Shown: one piece after another, positions 1 through 5,845 of the stretch
How the letters are laid out: every line of letters starts with the position of its first letter
How positions within the stretch are numbered: position 1 is the stretch's first letter
Origin: an uncultured Succinivibrio sp.
Lineage (GTDB): Bacteria > Pseudomonadota > Gammaproteobacteria > Enterobacterales > Succinivibrionaceae
Direction of reading: 5' to 3'
Length of the DNA stretch: 6,082 nucleotides
Assembly (NCBI GenBank): GCA_900754255.1
Contig: CAAECI010000099.1
Coordinates: forward strand, 1 to 6,082
Position numbers and translations under genes: made by a program
Notes under the pieces: model-generated
The model's database searches: none
What the model was told of the DNA's origin: nothing
The model's input: the letters and a program-made list of their open reading frames with translations, nothing else

Positions 1-522
1 GGAGCCGCAACCACCGCCGGCCTTGGTGTAATTGGTAACCTCCTCAACGGTGGTCAGATGATTTTCCCATACGGCCTTTTTGATCTTGTTGATCCCGACG
101 CCGAAGCAATGGCATACGAGCTCACCGTCGTCATGGGACTGCTCGTAGGTTTTGCCGTGATAGTTGGCAATGGCCGCATCCAAGGCCTCACGTCCCATCA
201 CCGAGCAATGCATTTTCTCAGGAGGCAGACCGCCTAAATAATCGACGATGTTCTGATTGGTGATCTTCTCGGCTTCCTTTAGGGTCTTACCCTTGAGCAT
301 CTCGGTCAAAGCCGAGGAGGAGGCGATGGCACTGCCGCAACCATAGGTTTGAAATGCGGCATCCTCGATGACCTCGGTTTCTGGGTTGATCTTAAGCATG
401 AGTCTTAAGGCATCGCCGCAGATGATGGAGCCGACGTCGCCTACGCCGTTGGCGTCGGCAATGACGCGTGCATTACGCGGATGGAGGAAATGATCTTTAA
501 CCTTTTCAGAATAATTCCACAT
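1..522 (-). CDS. nifU: Fe-S cluster assembly scaffold NifU, N-terminal 174 residues (3' end outside the window)
   Basis: NifU holds newly made Fe-S clusters, built with sulfur from a NifS-type cysteine desulfurase, and passes them to target proteins in the cytoplasm. The visible 174 residues cover the IscU-like scaffold domain (about 1-125) and most of the BFD-like [2Fe-2S] domain (about 133 onward). Scaffold cysteines are C35 (in CGDALRL), C62 (in YGCGSAIASSS) and C106 (in MHCSVMG). The second domain shows C137 and C139 (CHC) and C172 in GGGCGS; the partner expected near 175 is just past the edge. This spacing matches Azotobacter-type NifU as I know it. The ATG at 522 gives the family start MWNYSEKVK, with a weak AGGG site 9 nt upstream. 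The frame stays open for 62 codons upstream, but no family member starts there. Whether a C-terminal Nfu domain follows cannot be seen. The family call is firm; a role in nitrogen fixation is not implied. Confidence 0.95.
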   Translation of the reverse strand, partial: MWNYSEKVKDHFLHPRNARVIADANGVGDVGSIICGDALRLMLKINPETEVIEDAAFQTYGCGSAIASSSALTEMLKGKTLKEAEKITNQNIVDYLGGLPPEKMHCSVMGREALDAAIANYHGKTYEQSHDDGELVCHCFGVGINKIKKAVWENHLTTVEEVTNYTKAGGGCGS

Positions 523-778
523 ATTCTTTTTCCCTATTGTGCATGGATATGCAGGACTTATATAGCGCCCGCTTTTTCTTCTGAATACGACTTCGGGGCC
601 GAACAAGATTTTCAGTCCGCCAAAGCCCAGGCCGTATTTCCAAGAAACCGTCGTTATTCTACCAAAAAGGCAGGCCTTTAACTTTCTAAGAAGTGCTATA
701 AGTGATGATTAAGTTTCGCGTTTGCTTGAAATTATCAGTATTCGCGGGGGAAGAAACCCCCGGGCAAAGAAAATTAAT
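523..778. other. Intergenic region upstream of nifU
   Basis: About 255 bases separate the nifU start from the terminator of the copper ATPase gene. I see no convincing gene here. The region must hold the nifU promoter, but I found no hexamer pair good enough to call. The minus strand is open in frame with nifU from 708 to the start codon, with codon-like composition around 560-650 but no ATG. The 66-codon plus-strand frame over 481-681 runs antisense into nifU and looks like chance. A G5/C5 hairpin lies at 745-762. The region could be a 5' leader, a remnant of a decayed gene or a small RNA; none is demonstrated. Confidence 0.5.
745..762. repeat. GC-only hairpin, CGGGGG / CCCCCG arms
   Basis: Six perfect G:C pairs (745-750 with 757-762) enclose the hexaloop AAGAAA. 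No T-tract follows on either strand, so it is not a standard intrinsic terminator. It lies about 17 bases beyond the copA terminator, at the head of the nifU upstream region, and could form in the nifU leader RNA if transcription starts above it. Function unknown. Confidence 0.5.
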
Positions 779-814
779 GCCAAGGGATCCTCTTTTTAGG
801 GAGGATCCCTTGGC
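771..814 (-). terminator. Intrinsic terminator of the copper ATPase gene
   Basis: A perfect 14-bp inverted repeat (779-792 with 801-814, arm GCCAAGGGATCCTC) encloses an 8-base loop. On the minus strand the stem is followed by ATTAATTTTCTTT, a broken U-tract. It starts 12 bases after the stop codon of the ATPase gene and should end that transcript before nifU. No good T-tract follows on the plus strand, so the direction is minus. Confidence 0.88.
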
Positions 815-826
815 TGTATATAAAGA

Positions 827-1042
827 TCAGGCGTGAACGCCCTTTACCTCATAGCCTGCATTCCTTACGGCCGCAGCGAGCGCCTCATCATCAACGCGCT
901 TTGACAAATAAACGGTGGCAAGCCTTTGCTCATGGCTGGCCTCAACCTCTTGCACGCCGTCTATTGCAAGCAGGGCCTTTTTTACGCTGGCCTCGCAATG
1001 CGCACACATCATGCCATCGATATCGATCACTCTTTTTTCCAT
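827..1042 (-). other. CopZ-like C-terminal module of CopA, possible internal translation start (71 aa)
   Basis: The last 71 residues of the copper ATPase start MEKRVIDIDGMMCAHCE and form a full HMA domain ending at the stop codon, the size of a free CopZ copper chaperone. The preceding linker, INDKKDEK, is short and charged. An AAGGA motif (plus-strand positions 1050-1054) lies 7 bases before the in-frame ATG at 1042, so ribosomes could also start here and make free chaperone. The fusion is seen directly; separate translation is inference. It may simply be a fused regulatory or metal-loading domain. Confidence 0.45.
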
Positions 1043-3286
1043 TTTTTCATCCTTTTTATCGTTTATATAACAAAGCTTTATGCGGGTAAGGCGCAAGGCA
1101 TTAAGACCTACGCACAGACTTGATGCCGACATCATGATCGCACCTGCCACGGGAGTTAAATGCCAGCCCATAAAGGAGAAGCAACCTGCCGCCACGGGTA
1201 TGAAGATGATGTTGTATATGAAGGCCCAGAATAAATTCTCCTTAATAACACGCATGGTTTTGCGGGCAATAACGGCCGCATTCACGCAGTCATAGAGACG
1301 CCCCGACAGCAACACCGTAGAGCAACTCGATACGGCTATGTCGGAGGCTCCCTTAAGGCTAATGCCCGCATAGGCCGTGGCTAAGGCTACGGAGTCGTTG
1401 ACGCCGTCTCCCACCATGATCACCCTGTGACCGCTATCTTGCAGATCCTTTATGATCTCAGCTTTTTGTGCGGGCATAAGCTCGGATCGAAAATTGCTGA
1501 TCCCAAGCTTGGAGGCGACGGCAGCGGCCGTTTTCTTGGCATCTCCCGTAAGCATGAGGGATTGTATCCCCATAGCCGCAAGACTTTGAACCGTCTGCTT
1601 TGACGAGGCCTTAAGCTCGTCGCAAAGACAAATGATGGCCGCTACCTCTCCTCGACACATATAATAAAGCACGAGATCGCCTGCCTCCTCGTGTACCGAG
1701 GCAAAGGCCAAAAGCTCCGGGCTTATGCGGCAATCCTGTTCCCTGACAAAACGCATGTTGCCTATGCGCACGATCTCATCTGCAATTTTGCCCTCGATCC
1801 CGCGTCCTGCCACGGCGGTAAAAGCGGTGACGGGCGGTAGATCCTTCTCCCCGAGGCTTTTTACTATGGACTGCGCCAATGGATGCTTGCTTTGAGATTC
1901 AAGGGCGGCAGCACTCCTTCTGATGATGCTCTCATCCGCACCCGCCTCACATTTGAGCGCCGTAAGATCCATATTGCCGACGGTAAGCGTACCCGTTTTA
2001 TCAAAGGCATACACCGTGGCGCGGCTGAGCTTTTCTATGATCTCGGGGGACTTGAATAAAATCCCCGCCCTCGCCGCGCGTCCCGTACCGGCTACGATCG
2101 CAAGCGGCGTTGCAAGCCCCAGCGCACAGGGGCAGGAGATGACAAGCACCGAGACGGCGAAGGTTAATGCCTCATTTAAGGGCGCTCCCATCACCAAAAA
2201 CCATATGCAAAAGGTTAAAAGTGAAAGCGCAATCACCACGGGCACGAAGATCGAGGCTATAAGATCGGCGGTACGGGCTACTGGAGCTTTTTTGGAGACG
2301 GCTTCATCCACAAGTGCAATGATCCTTTGCAGCACTGTATCCTCACCCACGGCCGTGGCCTTAACCTCGATATAGCCGTTGGTCAAAAGCGAGGAGGATA
2401 TGATTTCGGATCCCACAGTTTTCTTGACGGGACGGCTCTCACCGCTAATTGAGCTTTCATCGGTAAAGCCCTCCCCCTTTACAACTATGCCGTCAATGCC
2501 GATCTGATCGCCCCCTCTCACGGCGATCACATCGCCAATACGGCAATTTTCAAGCGGGATCTCTACAAACTCATCTTCGCGCTTTACGCGTACGAATTTA
2601 GGCGATAGATCGCAGAGCATACTTACGGCATCGGCGGTTTTGACCTTGGTACGCTCCTCAAAATATTTGCCCACGGCCACGAAGGTAAGGACGGCGGCGG
2701 CGGTATCAAAATAAAGATCCGTCCCCATACCCTCTGAGATCAGTGCATCAGGTGCAATCCCGATAAGAATGCATAGGGAATAAATAAAGGACACCCCTGA
2801 TCCTAATGAGATCAGAGTATCCATATTAAAATCAACATGCCTTAAGGCCTTTAGGGCCGATTGAAAATAGCGCCGTTGCAGATACATGACGCTTAAGGCC
2901 AAAAGCGCCTGCAGTATCCCTCCAGCAAGCACATTGTCAATGACGATGAGACTAAAAAGCGGGGCTGTGGCCAAGGCTATGAGGAGCAAGGCCAATATAA
3001 GCGAGGCCGTAAGTCTTATTTTTTGACGCCTGCTCTCGCCCTCATCGGCCTTTTTTTCACTGTGACCCTTATTTTCGCAAAGAGCGGCACCGTAGCCCGA
3101 AGCACTTACGGCGCTTATGATCGCATCCTTATCCGTCAAAGCCTCGTCATACAAAACCGTCATGCGGTTTTGCAACAAATTAACATCCGCCTCCGTCACA
3201 CCAGAGAGTTTCATAACGCCGCGCTGAACCTTTGCGGCGCAGGCGGCACAGGACATACCCTGAATATCAAATGTTTTCTTTTCCAT
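827..3286 (-). CDS. copA: Cu+-exporting P1B-1 ATPase (CopA type) with N- and C-terminal HMA domains, 819 aa
   Basis: This inner-membrane pump uses ATP to expel cytoplasmic Cu+ (also Ag+ in this family). An N-terminal HMA domain (about 1-68) carries C13-x2-C16 in GMSCAAC. Eight likely membrane segments lie near 93-110, 118-136, 155-177, 190-208, 343-366, 373-395, 684-704 and 708-730. The transport motif CPC is at 385-387. The actuator has SGES at 281-284 in place of TGES. The phosphorylated aspartate is D429 in DKTGTLT, H468-P469 marks the nucleotide domain, and GDGVND is at 626-631. Y691-N692 and MSASS (719-723) are the Cu+ signature of segments 7 and 8. A second HMA domain (749-819, C761-x2-C764) follows the last membrane segment and resembles a complete CopZ chaperone. 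The ATG at 3286 has only a weak AGAAAG site but starts exactly at the HMA domain. The gene has its own upstream region and terminator, so it is probably monocistronic. Confidence 0.94.
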   Translation of the reverse strand: MEKKTFDIQGMSCAACAAKVQRGVMKLSGVTEADVNLLQNRMTVLYDEALTDKDAIISAVSASGYGAALCENKGHSEKKADEGESRRQKIRLTASLILALLLIALATAPLFSLIVIDNVLAGGILQALLALSVMYLQRRYFQSALKALRHVDFNMDTLISLGSGVSFIYSLCILIGIAPDALISEGMGTDLYFDTAAAVLTFVAVGKYFEERTKVKTADAVSMLCDLSPKFVRVKREDEFVEIPLENCRIGDVIAVRGGDQIGIDGIVVKGEGFTDESSISGESRPVKKTVGSEIISSSLLTNGYIEVKATAVGEDTVLQRIIALVDEAVSKKAPVARTADLIASIFVPVVIALSLLTFCIWFLVMGAPLNEALTFAVSVLVISCPCALGLATPLAIVAGTGRAARAGILFKSPEIIEKLSRATVYAFDKTGTLTVGNMDLTALKCEAGADESIIRRSAAALESQSKHPLAQSIVKSLGEKDLPPVTAFTAVAGRGIEGKIADEIVRIGNMRFVREQDCRISPELLAFASVHEEAGDLVLYYMCRGEVAAIICLCDELKASSKQTVQSLAAMGIQSLMLTGDAKKTAAAVASKLGISNFRSELMPAQKAEIIKDLQDSGHRVIMVGDGVNDSVALATAYAGISLKGASDIAVSSCSTVLLSGRLYDCVNAAVIARKTMRVIKENLFWAFIYNIIFIPVAAGCFSFMGWHLTPVAGAIMMSASSLCVGLNALRLTRIKLCYINDKKDEKMEKRVIDIDGMMCAHCEASVKKALLAIDGVQEVEASHEQRLATVYLSKRVDDEALAAAVRNAGYEVKGVHA

Positions 3287-3307
3287 ATCTTTCTGACTAT
3301 TGGACCT

Positions 3308-3325
3308 ATAACGGCAGTTATCTTA
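3308..3325 (-). promoter_or_regulatory. Candidate copA promoter and inverted repeat
   Basis: The inverted repeat ATAAC-N4-GTTAT (3308-3321) overlaps a possible minus-strand -10 hexamer TAAGAT (3325-3320), about 35 bases upstream of the copA start codon. A matching -35 (TGGCGA, 17 bases further upstream) is poor. The repeat is unlike the TGAACA operator of the zinc genes, so a different, copper-responsive regulator may act here. It is not a match I recognise for CueR, CsoR or CopY. Confidence 0.3.
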
Positions 3326-3380
3326 TGCTAACTTATCTTTTTTCGCCAGCAGTTCTGTGTATTTTCAATGTTATTTCTAG

Positions 3381-3407
3381 AAAAAAGGAAGGATTGCTCC
3401 TCCCCTT
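3381..3407 (-). terminator. Intrinsic terminator of the zinc-type ATPase gene
   Basis: On the minus strand AAGGGGAGGA and TCCTTCCTTT form a 10-bp stem with two G:U pairs (3398-3407 with 3384-3393), closed by a GCAA tetraloop. A run of six T (3386-3381) overlaps the foot of the stem. It starts 11 bases after the stop codon of the ATPase gene and separates it from copA. Confidence 0.82.
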
Positions 3408-3418
3408 TGTCATCCTGA

Positions 3419-5317
3419 TCAGGCTCTGTCTTTTAGAGCCGTATATTCCTTCACCTTTACAAAGCTTAATGAGCGCATAGCATTTAATACCGCCAAAATG
3501 AGCACTCCCACGTCTCCGAAGATCGCAAGCCATATATTGGCAAAGCCCAAAGCACCTAAGATCAGGATCGCAAGCTTGACCAAAACCGAGAAATAGAGGT
3601 TTTGCATGGCAAGATTGTAGGTGCGGCGTGACAGAGCCACGGCACGGGGGATCTTTGAGAGATCATCGGTCATCACCACAACGTCGGAGGCCTCAACCGC
3701 CGCCTGAGATCCGAACTGTCCCATGGCAATGCCCACATCCGCACAGGCCAATACCGGAGCGTCGTTGATCCCGTCTCCGACGAAGCCGCACATACCGTTT
3801 TCACGCTTAAATTGCTTAAAGCTCTCAAGCTTATCCTCGGGCAATTGCTCGGATAGACATTGGGCTATGCCTAATTTACGGGCGACGGCCTCGGCGGCAC
3901 TTCTTTTATCACCGCTTATAAGACAGGTCTTGATCCCAAGCCTTGAAAGCTCCGCAAAGGCCGCAGCGGCCTCCCGCTTGGGCTCATCCGTAAGACTTAT
4001 GATCCCCATGAGCTCCGACCCCTTCGTGACATAGATCTCAGTGCCTTCCGCCTCGTTGCGCAAAAGCTCCTTACCCGTTTGTGCACAGGCAAATTTATAC
4101 TTGCCCGCACTTATTTTTTTCCCTTCCAGCACGCCACTTATGCCGAAGCCCTCCTTTTCAGAAGGTGAGGTGACGGCGGCTATTTCAAGACCGCGCTTAT
4201 GAGCCTCAGTAATTATGGCCCGAGCTAGGGGATGAGAGGACATTTTCTCCAAGGAGGCGGCCGTTTGCAGGATCTCCTCCTGCGAAAAAGGCCCGGCGGC
4301 GATCACATTGTCGACACTGAAATTTCCGGAGGTGACGGTACCGGTCTTATCAAAAGCCAGCGCCTTAAGACGGGCCAGATTTTCGATAAAAACCGTACCC
4401 TTTACCATCACTCCCAGCTTGGATACGGCTCCCATACCTCCGAAGAAGGACAAGGGCACCGACAGCACCAGCGCACAGGGACAGGACACCACCAAAAAAA
4501 CGAGTGCTCGTGTCAGCCAATCGGACCACAGGGCATCCCTTATAAAAAGCGGGATCAGAGCCAATAAAACCGCCCCCGTCACCACGCAGGGCGTATACCA
4601 AAGCGCAAAGCGTCTTATAAGAGCCTCAGGACGGGATTTATTGGCCGCAGCATCCTCGATGAGATTTAAAAGGCGGGTGACCGAGGAATTCTTATAATCG
4701 CAATTTACCCTAAGCTCAATCACAGATCCGCAGTTTATGCAGCCCGAGCTTACTTCATCCCCATTGACATAGGCACGGGGCTCACTCTCCCCCGTAAGGG
4801 CCGAGGTATCAAGCGCCGCCGTATCGTTCAATAAAATTCCGTCTAAGGCCACCATTTCGCCCTTTAATACCCGTATTACCTGTCCGATCTTGACCTTACG
4901 CGGCTTGAGTGTGGTCTCAATCCCGTTTTCAATCACGCGTACGCTTTGGGGCTTGAGCTTTATAAGCGAGGTGATCTCGTTCCTGGAGCGTCCCTGCGCA
5001 TACTCCTCAAACATGGAACCTATCACATAAAAGATCATGACGGCCAAAGTCTCGGCATAATCGCCGAGGGCGAAGGCTCCGAGCGTGGCGATGATCATGA
5101 GGCTTTGCTCGTTAAGCCTTTTGGTTTTAATTAAAGATCTGACGGCCGCTAAAAAAATTCGTCCTGCGATCAGGACATAAGCTATAACACATAAAGCGAC
5201 GGCGAGTGCGGGAGGAAGAGAGATCAAGCTGCTATGCTCGGCAAGGACCAGGATCAGCATGGTCAAAATAGCATAGCTCAGGATGATCCTTTCTTTATTT
5301 ATACGCGTGGCTACCAT
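3419..5317 (-). CDS. Zn2+/Cd2+/Pb2+-exporting P1B-2 ATPase lacking an N-terminal HMA domain, 632 aa
   Basis: This membrane pump of the ZntA/CadA group exports divalent soft metals using ATP. Residues are counted from the ATG at 5317. Membrane pairs lie near 11-33/36-57, 72-86/88-103, 240-260/269-290 and 574-594/596-614. Motifs: TGES 175-178, CPC 279-281, phosphorylated D323 in DKTGT, H362-P363, SGD 468-470 and GDGIND 514-519. K581 in segment 7 and D602 (FGDVG) in segment 8 match the Lys/Asp pair specific to P1B-2 pumps, which argues against copper. No HMA domain precedes segment 1; the separate 73-aa HMA protein upstream probably supplies it. An upstream GTG (5374) would add 19 residues, but that stretch is encoded by the operator, and the ATG at 5317 has GAGG at 5 bases, so I prefer the ATG. 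It follows the HMA gene by about 94 bases and carries its own operator, so it may be transcribed both from the upstream promoter and on its own. Zn versus Cd or Pb cannot be separated. Confidence 0.92.
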   Translation of the reverse strand: MVATRINKERIILSYAILTMLILVLAEHSSLISLPPALAVALCVIAYVLIAGRIFLAAVRSLIKTKRLNEQSLMIIATLGAFALGDYAETLAVMIFYVIGSMFEEYAQGRSRNEITSLIKLKPQSVRVIENGIETTLKPRKVKIGQVIRVLKGEMVALDGILLNDTAALDTSALTGESEPRAYVNGDEVSSGCINCGSVIELRVNCDYKNSSVTRLLNLIEDAAANKSRPEALIRRFALWYTPCVVTGAVLLALIPLFIRDALWSDWLTRALVFLVVSCPCALVLSVPLSFFGGMGAVSKLGVMVKGTVFIENLARLKALAFDKTGTVTSGNFSVDNVIAAGPFSQEEILQTAASLEKMSSHPLARAIITEAHKRGLEIAAVTSPSEKEGFGISGVLEGKKISAGKYKFACAQTGKELLRNEAEGTEIYVTKGSELMGIISLTDEPKREAAAAFAELSRLGIKTCLISGDKRSAAEAVARKLGIAQCLSEQLPEDKLESFKQFKRENGMCGFVGDGINDAPVLACADVGIAMGQFGSQAAVEASDVVVMTDDLSKIPRAVALSRRTYNLAMQNLYFSVLVKLAILILGALGFANIWLAIFGDVGVLILAVLNAMRSLSFVKVKEYTALKDRA

Positions 5318-5344
5318 AAAAGCCTCGAAAAAATAAGATTTAAT

Positions 5345-5365
5345 ATTTGAACAATCGTTCAACTG
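5345..5365. promoter_or_regulatory. Operator copy C, upstream of the zinc-type ATPase
   Basis: This 21-bp site matches the copy at 5691-5711 at 20 of 21 positions; the single T to C change breaks one pair of the palindromic core (TTGAACAATCGTTCAA). It lies 28 bases upstream of the preferred ATG. On the minus strand TTGAAC inside the site could serve as a -35 with TCTTAT 18 bases on as a weak -10, so a bound repressor would block that promoter. A TGAA...TTCA inverted repeat of this kind is typical of ArsR/SmtB-family metal sensors. Confidence 0.75.
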
Positions 5366-5375
5366 TTTGAGCACA

Positions 5376-5401
5376 TTTAAGGGCGGTCCCCCGCCCTTAA
5401 A
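5376..5401. repeat. 11-bp perfect hairpin between the HMA gene and the ATPase gene
   Basis: Arms TTTAAGGGCGG (5376-5386) and CCGCCCTTAAA (5391-5401) pair perfectly around a 4-base loop. It starts 9 bases after the stop codon of the HMA gene on the minus strand. No clear U-tract follows in either direction, so it may be a weak terminator, an RNA-processing or stabilising stem, or a transcript-end element that lets the two genes be made in unequal amounts. Confidence 0.65.
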
Positions 5402-5410
5402 GCTGCCGTG

Positions 5411-5632
5411 TCAATCACGAAGGGTAATTGAGATCCCGTCCTCAAAATCAGCAGCAATGCGATTGGCCAGGGCTACGGCCTCATCCTCATCACAGCCGTC
5501 CTCTGCCTCAAGCACCAACGATCCCATGGAATAATTGAGATTGGCGCCATTAAATGCCTTGGCTAAAAGTCCCTCAAGCTTGGCGGCACAATGTGCGCAA
5601 TCAAGTCCCTCGATATCGCAGCGGATCTTCAT
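5411..5632 (-). CDS. Free-standing HMA-domain metal-binding protein, 73 aa
   Basis: A small cytoplasmic protein made of one HMA (ferredoxin-like) domain, with the metal-binding pair C12-x2-C15 in GLDCAHCAAKLE. The Leu-Asp before the first Cys is the form seen in the N-terminal domains of CadA/ZntA pumps, whereas copper chaperones usually have Met-(Thr/Ser/Met). The sequence is acidic after residue 40 (EAEDGCDEDE). The ATG at 5632 has a GGAG site at 6 bases. It lies directly behind a strong promoter with two operators and just before the ATPase that lacks such a domain. The likely role is to bind Zn or Cd and pass it to, or regulate, that pump, as a split-off N-terminal domain. A CopZ-like copper role is less likely but not excluded; the GLDC reading is a family tendency, not proof. 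Confidence 0.88.
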   Translation of the reverse strand: MKIRCDIEGLDCAHCAAKLEGLLAKAFNGANLNYSMGSLVLEAEDGCDEDEAVALANRIAADFEDGISITLRD

Positions 5633-5654
5633 AATGATCTCCGATTATTTGAAC

Positions 5655-5675
5655 ATTTGAGAAATTGTTTAACTG
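5655..5675. promoter_or_regulatory. Operator copy B, at the expected transcription start of the HMA gene
   Basis: This site matches the copy at 5691-5711 at 18 of 21 positions, in the same orientation. The changes weaken the palindrome (core TTGAGAAATTGTTTAA). An extra half-site, ATTTGAACA, abuts it at 5647-5655. It covers the predicted start of transcription, about 7 bases after the -10. Paired sites of different strength are common at ArsR/SmtB-controlled genes. Confidence 0.6.
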
Positions 5676-5680
5676 AGATG

Positions 5681-5708
5681 ATTATAAAACATTTGAACAA
5701 TTGTTCAA
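5681..5708 (-). promoter_or_regulatory. Promoter of the HMA gene
   Basis: The minus strand carries a perfect TATAAT -10 (5686-5681) and TTGAAC as -35 (5708-5703), 16 bases apart. The start of transcription would be near 5674, about 42 bases before the start codon. The operator at 5691-5711 fills the spacer and the -35, so a bound repressor would exclude RNA polymerase. Confidence 0.75.
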
Positions 5709-5717
5709 CTGTTTTAT
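5684..5717. promoter_or_regulatory. Operator copy A within a 34-bp near-perfect palindrome
   Basis: The core TTGAACAATTGTTCAA (5693-5708) is a perfect 16-bp palindrome. With one mismatched pair (5692/5709) the symmetry extends to 17-bp arms, from ATAAAACA at 5684 to TGTTTTAT at 5717. The 21-bp unit 5691-5711 recurs at 5655 and 5345. The TGAACA...TGTTCA pattern is like SmtB/CzrA-type operators. Because of the symmetry the plus strand also has TTGAAC and, 16 bases on, TATTAA (5715-5720), a possible weak divergent promoter. No ArsR-type gene is in the window. Confidence 0.78.
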
Positions 5718-5802
5718 TAAACAACGCAGAGGCTTTTTTATGAGAAGGAAAATTTTTCGAACTGAAAGGAAATTTAAAGGAGCTATGACTTTTGATGAGG
5801 AC

Positions 5803-5830
5803 AAAAAAAAACCGCCGTACTGTGCGGCGG
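5803..5830 (-). terminator. Intrinsic terminator of the partial gene at the right edge
   Basis: The stem 5812-5819 with 5823-5830 (arms CCGCCGTA and TGCGGCGG, 8 pairs including one G:U) has a 3-base loop and is followed on the minus strand by nine T (5811-5803). It starts 15 bases after the TAA stop. The plus side has only CCTTTT after the stem, so any action in that direction would be weak. Confidence 0.88.
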
Positions 5831-5845
5831 CCTTTTGGCAGATCT

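Noticed and set aside
481..681. 66-codon plus-strand frame opposite the nifU start
   Set aside because: It overlaps the conserved nifU N-terminus on the opposite strand, has no ribosome site, and its peptide is not recognisable.
523..710. N-terminal extension of NifU through the open upstream frame
   Set aside because: There is no ATG upstream, and NifU proteins start at the conserved MW-Y-S motif encoded at 522.
1923..2375. 150-codon plus-strand frame inside copA
   Set aside because: It is antisense to the conserved CPC and actuator regions of CopA; a Ser/Thr/Ala-rich shadow frame.
5345..5711. The three repeated sites read as a CRISPR array or mobile-element ends
   Set aside because: The spacing is irregular (36 and 310 bases), the units are palindromic and overlap promoters, and a gene lies between them.
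5684..5717. The long palindrome read as a transcription terminator for the gene to the right
   Set aside because: That gene already has a strong terminator at 5803-5830, and the sequence recurs at two further promoter positions, which fits an operator better.
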